Of a stretch of DNA of 64,000 nt, positions 49,501 through 61,083 are shown piece by piece. Location: assembly GCA_037576215.1 (NCBI GenBank), contig JBANDB010000011.1, positions 1,736,001-1,800,000 of the forward strand, given 5' to 3'. The notes under the pieces are model-generated. The model saw only the letters and a program-made list of their open reading frames with translations, did no database searches and was not told the origin of the DNA. Numbering within the stretch: position 1 is the first letter of the stretch; each line of letters opens with the position of its first letter. A program made the translations under genes and the position numbers. The DNA is from Armillaria gallica (taxonomy: Eukaryota > Basidiomycota > Agaricomycetes > Agaricales > Physalacriaceae).

Positions 49501-52500
49501 CATGTCGACATTCGTAAGTCTGGCTATTCAAAAATTGTTTGGCTATCCGGAGCCCAGGAGACATTAGTCTAGAGAATGAAGGTATGAACGACAGAACGGA
49601 CCATTTTCTAAGATGATATTATCAGAAACACCTGAGGTAATCTCGTCGATCACCTTCTGTGCTTCAAGATTGGGATCAAAGGCAGATCTGTCCGGGGGTC
49701 CCTCAGATCTTTTGCCAGGACGACTGACACCCGACTGCTCATTCATAGAATTACTGAGGTCAAGGCATAACACTATTGCCTATATATTGCCAGAGCGAAG
49801 GTGAGTGAATGATTGAATTTTGCATGAGAACTCTTGCCTCGTCCGGGGACCGGTTTGTTCCAGAAAGACCGTCAAAGCTGTCAACCTGCCACGTATTTTC
49901 TGCCTGTCTCTCCGCGATGACTTTTTGTAGGGCATGGCTAACATCATTGACATCCACTTCAGTGTCGCCTCCGTGTCTGTCCGAAATGTTGTGAGTATTT
50001 ATGCAGAAAACCATAACAGATGGACAACATACGAAGGCCTAAAAAAGTTGACGTCTCGTGTCGAGCCGCAACCGCGACCAGTGAATACTGCAAGGAACCC
50101 CTGCAGATAGTGATCGCACTGTTTAAACCCAACGGAAGAGTATTATTATAACGCACCACTTCATCCAGCACGATTTGTAAGGGAATCACGTTCACCGCTT
50201 TGAGGTCCAACGGTCCCCTGGTGACAAGGTCCGTCTCATTCACTCGTTTTATGGCACTGTGGAAGTCTCGACCCAAACTATCAAGACTGTAGACAGAGGA
50301 TGATGAAGGAGGATCGACTCTGTGCGGAAAGAACACGATTTTCGAAGAATAATCAAGCAACTTGGAGTGAGAAAGGAGTTGATTCAGTATTAATTTGGTC
50401 GAATCTTCCATATCCGCCACCGCCGGCATGGCTGTTCCGTGAGAGGGCCTAAATAGCTCTCCACCTGCCCGTCGGAGCGCGCTAGCATCTCTGTTAACAT
50501 GTTCTGTGCCCACTAAGACGGGGTCAACAAGTCGCTTCTGCGACACACTGCAAACGAGAGAGATATCTTCCACTATGGGGTTCGCCGAGTTTGAGTCGGT
50601 CACTTCCCCCATTGTCAGGACATGACCGAGAAGAATGCGGGCCTGATGTTCATGGTGTCTGTAAGTACAGGTTTCTCAATGTGGAACAAGAAATGAACTC
50701 ACGGCTTCGAAGAATCGCCCCGGATTGGTGCTGATCTGTACAGGACCTGCAATGCCAGCTGGTATGAAATCGCGGAGCGCGTGAAAGGTAGCCTCTGATA
50801 GCGCCGCCCGTTCCTCCGGAAGAGGGTTCTTGTTCCGAATAAGGACGGCCACTAAATAAGCTTAGTCCCCGTGCAAATTGTTCTGGATTTATCGCTATGC
50901 TCACGAGTACGAGCAGCGGGGGGAAACCTAGTGATCGTGTAGAGAGAAGAGATGATCCTTCTCTCTGCGGCACTCCCTTTGTCTGCAACTATAGCGCAGA
51001 GCCTATACAACGACGCAAGAAAGGCGGACATTCCCCGAGGCGTCTGGATGATGCAAGGCTGATACGACATGTCGCTCAGATACATACTCTGCTTCGACGT
51101 GACGCCTTTACCGCCGGTATTACTATGCTGTCGGTGCCGTTTGACAACGTAGAGAGAAATCTCTTGGCTCGTAGGGGAGAAGAGTTCGCTCAGAAGAGCG
51201 CAGCCGCAAGCAAGAATAGGTGACCGGGAGGTATGCAGATCTACACAAAACGGTCCCATTGACTCGGATGCCCGGTTGAGGTAAGTCTTATGACTAAAAA
51301 GATCGAATCGCCGATGATTCAGGGTAGTATGCTTCAAAGACGAGCAAACGCTGACAAGGGTAGAGCGTGTCAGACGGGTACATCTAGTAGGTAAATGTAA
51401 ATGTGGGGCAATTCATGGGGAAGAAAGTACTTGCTCAGTGACTGGATTGCGATAATGAATCCTGATTGACAAACCAGAACGCTCATAGTCCTTCCCGGAG
51501 AGAAAGTCCTCCACGAGTGCGATGATATCTTTGGTAGGCAGCTGAATCACTGAGTCAATGGTCCCGGCAGTGAGTGGAATTGGAATTCGCTCAATCCGAT
51601 CGCCGTCGTAAGCGATGATGATGTGTCGTTCAGATGTGTCAAAGATAGTTGGCTCTCTGGGATATCTATCAACTGAACAACCGGAAGGGCAGCCTGGACT
51701 GCTCATTCCTCGCAAGCAGTGGTGATGGTGCATATGCATGCATCCTACGTTCTATGAGAGTTTCAGATTGAAGTTGAGCTCGTGGACGGAAATGAAGTCT
51801 TACCTGTACTAAAGGACAAAACAAGACCTCGCCGGGATCTATATCATTCTCGGTAGCAAATTTCATACAATCCGGACAAGGAAATCCTGAACATTTCAAA
51901 GTTACGATTGGGTGTAATGACACGAAACAAAACCTTGCCTAAGAATTCTGCACAGATACTACAATGTGGTGGTTCGTCAGCGGGAAGGTGGTCTGTAACA
52001 CCCGTCAGCTTATGCCTTTAGTCTTTTGTTAAATAAAAAAGACTGACCGGAAACAGAAACGTGCGAATAGGGACACGTTTCATTCTTGCAAAGGCTTCCA
52101 TTTGTTGTAAACCGACAATGCAAAGTCGAGGCTAAACCATGCTGCTCTATCTCTGTAGCTATAACGCAACTGCAGGCGCTTTCAGGTTCGTGTTGGCATT
52201 GGTTGTCTTCCTCATATTCGCCCCAGCCTAAGACGCGACAAGCTTCGGTCCTTAGGGAGCACTGAGTAAAATGTCATACATTGGACAAAGAGATGCAAAA
52301 TTGCGCGCACAAGCGTAGTGTTACCACTTATTGCTTGGCCTTCGAAACAGTGCACGCCATTTGGGTGCTCTCCCTGCTCTTTTGGCGTCTGTCGAGCGTA
52401 ATCACGGGCGCTTTTGGCAGTGATGAGGCGAACCCTAAACCGTCCAGGTTCTATGGCTGAGGCTTCCGGTACGGAAGAAGTGAAAGGTTTGGGTGGGTTC

Positions 52501-52874
52501 AGGTCAATCTGTGCCGGCTGTTGCGAGGAGTATCTCGCGGTAACGATTTCACCATCGTCAATGCAGTCGATTCCGCTTCCAACATACAAGTCAGCTGCCC
52601 GCAGTTCATGAATGTCAATAATTAGACCTTACTCTTGCCTACGAAGCTCAAAGCCGCCAGGCAGTTCAAGAACAATATTAGCGGGATCTTCGATGCTAAC
52701 GTAGCTCGCTATCTCTTGGATGAGGGTTTCGTTCGAGGCGCTTGCGCCGATCTGAACCTGGAACAATAGGAGCACTCAGGAAACAAATTCTGAATCTAAG
52801 CTTACTATAAATTTCCTTTGGTTTTGTATATGCTCAGTTTCAAAGGCAACCAAAATCCGCCGTTTGGAAGACAT
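46529..52874 (-). CDS. Giant Ubl / RING-like / vWA / E2 ubiquitin-pathway fusion protein
   Basis: Multi-exon gene, read from 52874 (MSSKRRILVAFETEHIQ). Order of parts: a ubiquitin-like segment (ETLIQEIASYVSI, LELPGGFELPDLYVGSGIDC, DDGEIV) and perhaps a second (GRFRVRLITAKSARDY to ISGNTTLVRAILHL); a Cys/His-rich region (CSIC, CPDC, CMHMHHHHCLRG, GCPSGC) resembling RING; a long middle part (PEERAALSEATFHALRDFIP; LVCSVSQKRLVDPV); vWA MIDAS CLDLSNSMNE near 49765; two ubiquitin-like segments (WVPITCKHQGKQ to SVGGVIELVRT; AEISLRGHHVNMLL to MRLWHGLDDIGDG); the rest of vWA (LGLITF, GDTCLYDALNAA, RIIVVSDGDDN); and a C-terminal E2 with RDPPKIRFVTFILHPN and active Cys in GKVCIAELGRLW (46844-46846), ending at TGA 46529. 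E2 plus possible E3 functions in one chain are inferred. Two introns appear GC-AG. The 50,650-51,430 and 49,560-49,630 joints are uncertain. Confidence 0.8.
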
Positions 52875-54280
52875 CGGAACCGCTGATACAACATCAATTA
52901 GCAGAGAAACAAAAAACTAGTCACCTCGAGCCAGAACGTACCTCTTTTAACTCAATCGTAGTGGGTTTTCACAATGAGGGAGAAATCTGTGCTGGGCGTT
53001 AAGATGAGCGACCGCTAGACTAGCGCCTACAGGGAACCCGAACCACGTGAGAGTTCGAATTCTCACGGAGTCGCTTGCTTGTCGCTATCCGCGCTACTCC
53101 CTCGCAACGAACAGAAACGCAGCAAAACGTTGAAAGTTTGAAGGTTTGAAGGTTTGCAAACGCTGAATGTCTTGAACAACCCTAAGGTAACTTGGAGAAG
53201 CAGACAGTTGATGCCTCGCCACCGGTCTGAAATGACGCGTGTGAACTGTTGCGTATGATAGGATTTTCGTTGCTTTCGATTCCGGCCGTTTAATTACGTC
53301 TTTCAATTAGGAAAACTTGACGGATCGGCTTCGTGGATTTATAAAGACATGTTTGAAGATATTATAGTAAAGAAGCTCCAGCCTTTATCACGGGACGCGA
53401 CGAATCTACCATTCCTCATCAGCGATACTATCGGGCGGCGCGTAAGTAACAAAGCAAGAGCGTATAAGTAGGAGAGCACTTACCATCCAACTCACCGGGC
53501 AAGGTTGGGCGGGGCTGCTTAACAAGGTGCAGGTACAACTAGGAAAGCAGTTCAGCATCTGGCAGCTGTCTGCAGTGACACGACGAGGAGAAACAAGGTG
53601 TAGGTCTGATGGCGTAACCCCGGCATTAGGCTCTTCTCCGGCTACCATTGACTGAGATGCGTACATTTCAGCGATAGTATTTCCTCCCCGGAAGATTGGC
53701 AAGTTTCATTGTCGTTGTTGGAACTTCTACCTGTCGTGTCCAGCAGATTTCAAAGACGAAAATGGTGCTCAGGCTGCCCATTTCTGCAGTGTCCATAAGG
53801 GCCGTAAGAGTCAGAGACGCAGCATGTCGAAATTTTGCATCTGGAGGACGAAAAATGTAACGGCCAGTCGGACTTAGAGAAGCCGTGTACTAAACGAAAC
53901 TCGGCACAAGTGATTGACCACGTGGTGATCTTCGGGCCGTCGATTGTCGACCGGACCTGTGACTGACTGGGGGACTGGTGTGGCACAGAGCGTCGTAGGG
54001 CCTTTGCACAATTCAATATCAACATTCAAGAATCAAATAGGACAATAATGGTTGCCTTGTGCCCTACAGCCGTGACCCAACGGTCGAACCTTCCGAGTCT
54101 GCCCTGAATTCCCAGCTGTCTCGACTTTTTAGCTTCGGCCTAACAAATAATGGCTTCAAGGTCAGTAAACGAATGGGTGGCACCTTAAAGGTAGGCCATT
54201 TAAGCACACTTGCAACAGTGACAAGTATCCCAAGCTCGCTTTCCCTCCGTTCTCCATCCACACTCCATCTACATTGCACA
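52875..54280. other. Gap with a tRNA-like fold and unresolved frames
   Basis: Contains the hairpin-rich element at 53007-53075 described separately. Minus-strand frames at 53406-53702 and 53750-54025 are Cys-containing but show no known motif and no supported start. Confidence 0.3.
53007..53075 (+). other. tRNA-like cloverleaf, possibly a tRNA pseudogene
   Basis: Outer stem AGCGAC (53007-53012) pairs with GTCGCT (53070-53075). Inside are hairpins CGCTA-GAC-TAGCG (53013-53025), GGG-AA-CCC (53032-53039) and CGTGAGA-GTTCGAAT-TCTCACG (53046-53067), the last with a T-loop-like GTTCGAAT. There is no good A box, no anticodon arm of normal size and no poly-T stop, so it is not a functional tRNA as read. 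Confidence 0.3.
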
Positions 54281-54871
54281 ATGCTCGCCGGCATCTTCGG
54301 TGCTAGTTACAGTGCTCCTGCTCCACCCCAAATCGGATACACTCGACTCCGCTTCGATGTCCAGACTTTTCGAAAGGACTGGCATCTTTCCAATTGCGTA
54401 AGGTATGGAGCGCACAACTTTGAACCCAGTTTTCATGCTCACTGGTTTCTCTCCTTGTTAACTAGATCGTGGGTCGACATGCATGCCATTGGGCCCAGTC
54501 TGCCAACCGAGTTGCGCATGACATTCACTTACTCCCCTCCTGACCCAAACTTCTTGGTCGAAATCAGGACCATGTTCGTTGACCACACGCTTCGAGGGGG
54601 AGCACCCTTGGACCGGGACACTAGGAGACGGCTTCTCGAGGCTGAAGCATGGGTAAACACTAACACCATGAGACATAGGCACGTATGGTGCTTGGGGTGT
54701 AAAGAACGCATCGATTTTTACCGGGATGACTTTGATGTCATAGAGTGGCAGCAGCATCGGGATTTTTGCTTCGGAATTACCGATCTGATGAAGAAAGCTG
54801 TTGTGAAGGAAATCTTCTGGCAGAATTGTCAGAGGGAGCTTACACAATGCGCAGAACTGTCTGAGAAGTAG
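54281..54871 (+). CDS. Hypothetical protein with C-x2-C...H-x3-C motif
   Basis: Single-exon frame of 196 codons from ATG 54281 (MLAGIFGASYSAPAPPQ); the frame is open further upstream and another ATG lies at 54173. I do not recognise the family. The C-terminal half holds a likely zinc-binding motif, CLGCKERIDFYRDDFDV followed by W-x2-H-x3-C (WQQHRDFC), a pattern seen in hypothetical proteins of mushroom genomes. The end is helical (DLMKKAVVKEIFWQNCQREL). A second open reading on the opposite strand (54458-55096) overlaps it, but the Cys/His spacing and the good ATG context favour the plus strand. Confidence 0.5.
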   Translation: MLAGIFGASYSAPAPPQIGYTRLRFDVQTFRKDWHLSNCVRYGAHNFEPSFHAHWFLSLLTRSWVDMHAIGPSLPTELRMTFTYSPPDPNFLVEIRTMFVDHTLRGGAPLDRDTRRRLLEAEAWVNTNTMRHRHVWCLGCKERIDFYRDDFDVIEWQQHRDFCFGITDLMKKAVVKEIFWQNCQRELTQCAELSEK

Positions 54872-55519
54872 GTTATAAGAATATGAGTCCCACCAAATCA
54901 TAAAGTACATGTATTGCATAATAATTTTCTTTACGTGGAATCTCAAAACCTGAACGGTTACCAGCCCTAAATAGATACTCAATAGACACCATGTTTTCTG
55001 GCTAGATTTACAGTCGACGATCGGTGATGCAGCCGGAGACTGAATAGCTGCCAGAAGAGAGCGATGAGTAAGTAGGACCTTGTAGTATTTGACCATTTCT
55101 TACCTCGTTATAAGCATCCTTGTGTTCCCTATATGACCGAATCGCTTGACATCGCATCCTTCCGACTCGCGCTTGGGTTCTGTGTCCGATGTTGTCATAG
55201 ACAATAGAATACATAAATATTATTTTCTGCAACGGAGGGACAATCCTTACAACCTGGGAGTGAGTACATGCACAAAAAGATTCAATCGATGACCAAGTTG
55301 CAGAGTTCATCCTCGCGAAGCGTTGGCTTTACGTCATCCATTTGACATCTGCTTCGAATCTTTTGCACGGCTACCAACATTCGGTGGTCCGCAGTTCCAC
55401 TGAGCATTCAACAGAAAATCTACTACCCGACAAGAATTATACCTTGGCCTGGTGAGCTCATGGCACTCCTCGGTTCGTGGGAATCATATATTGCCGAAGA
55501 ATACATCGCGTTGTCCGTA
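54872..55519. other. Intergenic stretch before convergent protease gene
   Basis: 3' flank of the preceding plus-strand gene and 3' flank of the aspartic protease on the minus strand. Nothing coding is supported. Confidence 0.4.
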
Positions 55520-57674
55520 TTAGAACAGCAAAACAATAATTACCGTAGCTAGCATGGACAGACATGGTCTACTAGCCTTGCCGATGGCCATGGCGGCATT
55601 GTCCTGACTATTTGAAGCATCACTGCTGTTATCCGACGGTGACGCTGAGTCCACCGCAGTCGCCGTAACAGAAGCAGTGCCTGACGCCGATGACAGCGTC
55701 CCTGTGGTCGACTCCGTTAAACCCGCGAGGCTAACCGTCACTTGACTCGCAGCTGCGGCCTCGGCGGTCGGCGCCAATTCTACCGTAGCTGGTAGCAAAT
55801 ACAAGATAAGGAAAGTTTAGAAAACTCGAAGGGAGCAGAAGCGCACATTCGAAATTCCCGCCATTAGCTTCTGCATCTTTGACTGCTTGTTGCAGTAGGC
55901 TATCAGCGTTGTCGGGGACAGTCGAGAGGATGCCCACGCGTGGTGGGTCGACCGAGGGATGGGTGAGGTTCCCATAGTGGAACGCTACGAGATTCCTGAC
56001 GAAAGTCCGCAGTATTAGTCAGGTCGGAGACACTTAGATTAGGTAGCACCATACGATTTAAAGAACGGGTCTCCCAAGCTCCAGCGATAAAGTGATCCCC
56101 GACCTGGCGGGTCAGTGGAGACGAGGTTGTCCGCGACGCAGTTGGTAGCATCACCAGAATGGAGGTCTCCGATAAAGTCCCTAGGGTCTATGGGAAACAT
56201 CTATCTTCATATTGAGCATAGTGCAACACTACCACAGCCTGAAGGAATAGATACCTTGCCGCCGATCTGAAATGACAGCGTATGTGCCGTAGCGCATGGC
56301 AAGATTGCTTGACTCAAATAAGCATCCGATGCATTATATGAGGACGACACTGTTGAAAGAATGTTCTTGACAACGTCCGAGGGTCCACGAAGAAGAGAAT
56401 TTCCCTGTTGTCATGTTAGCACCAAAGTTGATGCCGCCGCTAATAATTAGAAGTACGGACTGTATCGATCAAGGCAGATACACGAGTGCCGTCGACACCA
56501 TCGGTAGCAGCTTCGGTGGAGTCAGCAATCTTCTGACCGTCTAGATAGACACCATCTATGTCTATTTCCCAGCGACTGGAGGAAGATGAGTTCGAACTAG
56601 TGAGGGCAACACTTGAGCTTACAAAGGGTACACCTGAAAAACAGACTCAGACAGACTCAGCTTAAGTCAAAGATGAACCTACCTCATCTGGGGCAAACGA
56701 CGGAGGTCTAAGCCCTCCCTCACCAGAAGAATATAGTCTAACAGGTACCCAGGTCAAGGACGAATTATCAATGCCATCAGGCAGCTTGCCAACAGTAAGC
56801 GTGCCGTCTCCACCACCAATGTCAATAGTATCTCGCTGAAGAGCAATAGAGAACATAGGAGCCTGGAGATAATCCGTCATAACTATGCGAGATAGTAACG
56901 GTCCATCATCGGACGTCGCCAGCACAAAGTTATCCGTGTTGGTGATGTCACCAGAGGTATGCTCCACCACGGCTTCCTGGACTTTGCTTCCACTGGGAAA
57001 GCCCAAACCGAAGATACCAGCTACGCCATATTTAACGGTGGGATTCGTAGTGGTATTGACGGCGACAAAGGTTTGTCCGGTTATGGAGATGCCAGCAATT
57101 GTGGCCGTTTCAAAGGCTATAGGTCCAGAGGCCGACGTCCCTGTGGTGGAGTCGCCGTAGTTCATGGTGACCTCGGCACCAGTCAAGTTTAACGTTGAAG
57201 AATCGTAACGTGCTGTGGTTACAGATGAACACGTTCCACCGTTACATGTGTCCGTGATTACCCAGAGATCGCTGGATCCTGTGTCTATAACAAATGGAAA
57301 ACGAATGAGCTTCTATGATTGGCGACGCGTCTGTGGAGGATCGAGGCGTTCTCACCAAGGTGTACAGCAGTAGCATCATCCCCAAGTTCAATAGGAACAG
57401 TGTATAATCTGGCACAAGCAGATTCGTCGTTCAACACATGCAGCTTCCTAACACAAACAAATGCTCACAAGTCGGAATTGTCACCTAGCCCGACAGACCC
57501 ACTGACATCGCCTCGTTTACCAGGTGTAGTGCTTCGTTTGTTACTTCTTAAAATTGGCAGGTCGAATCCACCACGACCTTTTGTCACGTCCTGAGGTAGG
57601 AATTTGACAGGTATCGTCGCACCAAATGACGTGGAGGTAATCAAAAGCCAGCAAAGCAAAAGAAGAGAATGCAT
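55520..57674 (-). CDS. Secreted aspartic protease with GPI-type tail
   Basis: Pepsin-family (A1) peptidase directed to the cell surface. I chose the ATG at 57674 because it directly starts a signal peptide (MHSLLLLCWLLITSTSFG). A propeptide follows. The first active-site motif, DTGSSDLWVIT, starts right after an intron near 57285. The flap region is MNYGDSTTGTSASGPIAFET. The second active site reads SALIDT joined over an intron (near 56400-56465) to GNSLLRGP, so the D-T-G itself is split. Further blocks are MFPIDPRDF, RWSLGDPFF and AFHYGNLTHPSVDPPRVG. The C-terminus is Ser/Thr-rich (SSASGTASVTATAVDS) and ends in a hydrophobic run, LATVIIVLLF, typical of GPI attachment. Like yapsins it may process or digest proteins at the wall. 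Confidence 0.88.
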
Positions 57675-58505
57675 GAAAGAGCGCCTGCGCTGGCTGAACG
57701 GTAAATAAAGGAATGGTCTCCGGCCCACGAAGAAAAAAGAAAAGAAAGAAAGAAAAGTCTATATTCAAGGACTACTCGGACGTGGCAACCGCGTGCCATA
57801 AGGGGCGATCATCAGGAACCGGCTATGCAAGCATGCCGACTTGAAGCTATAGGGATTAGCATTTAACGCCGTGTACAATGCTGTACGACCATATACTGTA
57901 CACAAAACGGTTGGGGTCGTCTTCGAGAGTGCCTTAGGCTGAGTACTGCACGAATTGGATACTCGTAATAAAATCAGATCAATTGAATTATTTTCACTGA
58001 ATCGGCCAAGCATCGGCTCAAATTTTTTGATATCAACGTAAACGCAGTCATATAAGTATGGTAACCGATATCAAGAACGCGACATAACGAAGGTGGGGGC
58101 TACGAAGTTTGATCTACCAATAGCGCGCAAAGGGCTTCCAATTGAACACTAGTACTCACAGAAACTTACGCACCGAGGTTTCGAGACCTCGAAGAGTCAA
58201 AACTTTACTCCGACAAGTTACAAGTACTGTTGGAGCAAGTACCAAGACTCATGTCACATTGGCAGGACGGCCAGTGATCTCGGAGCCCGAGTGGGATGTT
58301 TTGGCCAAGATAGATACGCGTGTGATCGTATAGCCACAAAACGATGGACAGATAGATTGATCATGGTCACAGCCAATTCGTAAGCTCATCTCACTTCCGC
58401 ATGTGATGATCTTGAATTGATAGTTTGTTATCCAGTATTCGATACAAAACGTGCCCTATATATAGTTTAAATAAACCGATTAAAACCTCTTCGAGGAGGA
58501 GATGG
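57675..58505. other. Intergenic stretch
   Basis: Upstream of the protease and downstream of the oxidase, both on the minus strand. A 63-codon plus frame (58142-58333) is not supported by any motif. Confidence 0.35.
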
Positions 58506-61036
58506 CTACAAGTAACACTTGTAGATGGGAGATGCTGGTGTCCAGCCCACTAGCCGAGGAGGAAAATCAGTGTTCTGAAGGCTAGAAAAGGGAAGGAGGA
58601 CTTGCCACATTGCCAGCATTCCAACAATCTATCTGGATCACTATAATACGATGAGAGGCAGACATCGAGAAACGGTAGACGAAACGTACTACTTGTGCTT
58701 GATGGACAAGAGTCTGTCGTAATTTGATCCCCAAAAGGCAACTGAATACAACAGAGGTTGGTCTTTTACATGTATGCTAGCTGAGGGGTAACTGACCTTC
58801 ATGATTTGGTTCATATACATCAGCCTCGTTCTGTGAACCCACGTGTGAGCCTCGACATACAAAGGCGTGGTAACATGAAAACGTACCACGTATGCTGCGT
58901 CGGGAGTAATTTTTCGTAGATGGTCAATCGCGTGGCTGGCCAATGAATAATGGCCCTTCTTTGCTTCCGCCGATGTATCCCAATTCCACGATGAAACTAG
59001 CGTGACATGGAACAAACTGTCCCTCCAGGCTTCGGTTACGCTAGTGTGGCCATCACCTGGATGAGACGAGGGTGCCGAAATAAGTATTATCACTGATCCT
59101 GTAGCATTGTTGGCGGCCGTAAGTGCAGAAACCAGTTCTCTTTGGCTCGACGGTGTCTCGAAGTTGGATTTGTTTATTAACCGGGAGGCCAGCGCTAGTG
59201 GTATTCCGACGCGCTAGAGAAATCGAAAGATTAGGAAACCGGATACTTAAATAGCCAAAAGTAATCATACCGCCATATATTGGCTAGAAAACGTGGTAAA
59301 GAACGATGACCAAGTTGGGAAGGTCGTCACCAACGTTTTCGCACCGGTAACATTCTGAGCGACTAACCGCTGACCAAAATTGATCAGCGGAGCCATGGAC
59401 CGAGCGGCTGCTCCGGCGTCGAGGCGCGGGTTGATGTAAATGGCAACGCCTTTGTTCGAAATACCGCCCCAGCCTTCTTCCGCCCAACGCACTGAGTTCT
59501 CAGCCATGATGGTCCATAGTTCTTCGGTGAGAGTCGAATTAGCAGCCGGGTCGAATGATACAATGACCGTCTCAAGTTTTACCGGCGGGGAAGCTAGCAC
59601 GGTGCTTTCAAGGACCACACCGAACGTCCCGCCACCACCTATCGCCGGGGATGTTATTGACGATCAACGGTACAGCGAAAGCCGTGAACGCTCACCTCCA
59701 CGAAGCGCGTAGAAGAGGTCCTGATTTTGATATGCGTTGGCAATTCTGTATCGTCCATCTGGTGTAACAACCTTGAACTGAAGCTACGGAAGCAAAAATT
59801 GAGATCAGGTATAGTGATCGGAACTGAGGGATGACACGTACCACACGATCAACGCCTAGTCCCATTGTATTTGAAAGCATGCTGTGACCACCGCCCTAGA
59901 AAGCCGTGAAACCCCGAGCGATACTGAAAGATAGTTGATTCGAACCATTAACCAACCACCGGACGCGCCGACGGATCTGTCGGTACCTACGGACATTCAG
60001 GACATGCGGTAATTCCGGGATGATCTGGACCTACCTCCAACGATGGTGATGTTGTTAGCTTCCGCGAAGGCGTAGGCCTCGTACCATTGAACACCAGCCT
60101 ATCATGTTGATCAATTGATCAGTTCTAGGGTTGGGATGTGAATGAGACTAACCCCGAGTGTCACCGCTGGTCGTGCTGACTGTAGATGTTTGCAACCATC
60201 AGGGACGAATTGATGATTATACGAGATCTAGATGAATGTTCAATGACTGCGCTGCCTTCAACGCGTAGTCTCACATACATGCTTGAGATTATGTGTCTAG
60301 AAAGTTTGATAGATGAGTCTCAGTACGTAGGCTTGGTATGAAGACGTACCCAGATTCCGAGAGAGTTAGGTGCACTACTTCGCCCCTTGTAATCGTGCTG
60401 AATAAATCATGAGTCATCGGTATGATGCCGAACGAACAGATGGACTCACTCCGGTATTCTTCACAACAAGCGGAACCCCATACACTTTCGAGAATTGAAA
60501 GGCAGCTGAGACGTCCCTCGCAGAGCGCACATCAAGCTAGGGCGGCAACAATTCAGGAACTGACGCTCGCCAGCACAACATTGGAAAGGCGCTCACATAA
60601 TAATTTGACACGCTGCCCATTTGACATTTATTCGGCGCCCCTATCGGACTAGTACTAGTCGTGTTGGTGTAGTCGAGAAGACACTGTTGACCAGTGACCT
60701 GACAGCTCTCCCATTGCGCATTGGTGAAACCGCCTGGTCGGTTTGAACGAAACACTAAGACAAGGACCATCGCGATGAACACAGTACACCATCTTGCAGC
60801 AGATATTGGCACGTACCTTCATCTAAATATCCATGCTGTATCTCTGAACATAGGGTTGATGTGGGGTCGTCAACACAAGGCTGCGCAAGGGGGGCACCTG
60901 CAACAAGGCGGCCGCCGACGGACGCGTTCAAGGATTTCCATATACTGTCACTGCCAATCGACCAAGGTTCCTGAGGATGTGTCGCCACTGCCGTTACATG
61001 ACTGGTGGCTATCACGGAGAGTAAAAGAGGGAACAT
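58506..61036 (-). CDS. BBE-type FAD-linked oxidase (FAD_binding_4)
   Basis: Secreted flavin oxidase of the berberine-bridge/glucooligosaccharide oxidase type. The start ATG at 61036 opens a signal peptide (MFPLLLSVIATSHVTAVA). Blocks in order: GGFTNAQWESCQVTGQQCLL, NYYV, then HDYKGRSSAPNSLGIW near 60400, whose His is the usual covalent FAD anchor; VTLGAGVQWYEAYAFAE; GASGGWLMGGGHSML; LGVDRVLQFKVVTPDGRYRI; ALRGGGGGTFGVV. The substrate domain follows. The C-terminal BBE block AFWGSNYDRLLSIKHKYDPD runs into LLECWQC and, after a GC-AG intron (58550-58605), VGWTPASPIYKCYL with TAG at 58506-58508. The Cys that forms the second FAD bond in some members is not evident, so the flavin is likely mono-linked. 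The substrate (sugar or alkaloid-like) is unknown. Confidence 0.9.
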
Positions 61037-61075
61037 GGCTGGACTAAGTTGAGGGTATATCAGTTGAGCCCATCA

Positions 61076-61083
61076 TATTTATA
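61076..61083 (-). promoter_or_regulatory. TATA box of the BBE oxidase gene
   Basis: TATAAATA on the minus strand lies about 40 nt before the oxidase ATG at 61036, a suitable place for a core promoter of a highly regulated secreted enzyme gene. Confidence 0.5.

Noticed and set aside
54458..55096. Minus-strand frame of 212 codons
   Set aside because: It overlaps the plus-strand frame with a C-x2-C...H-x3-C motif and has no motif of its own.
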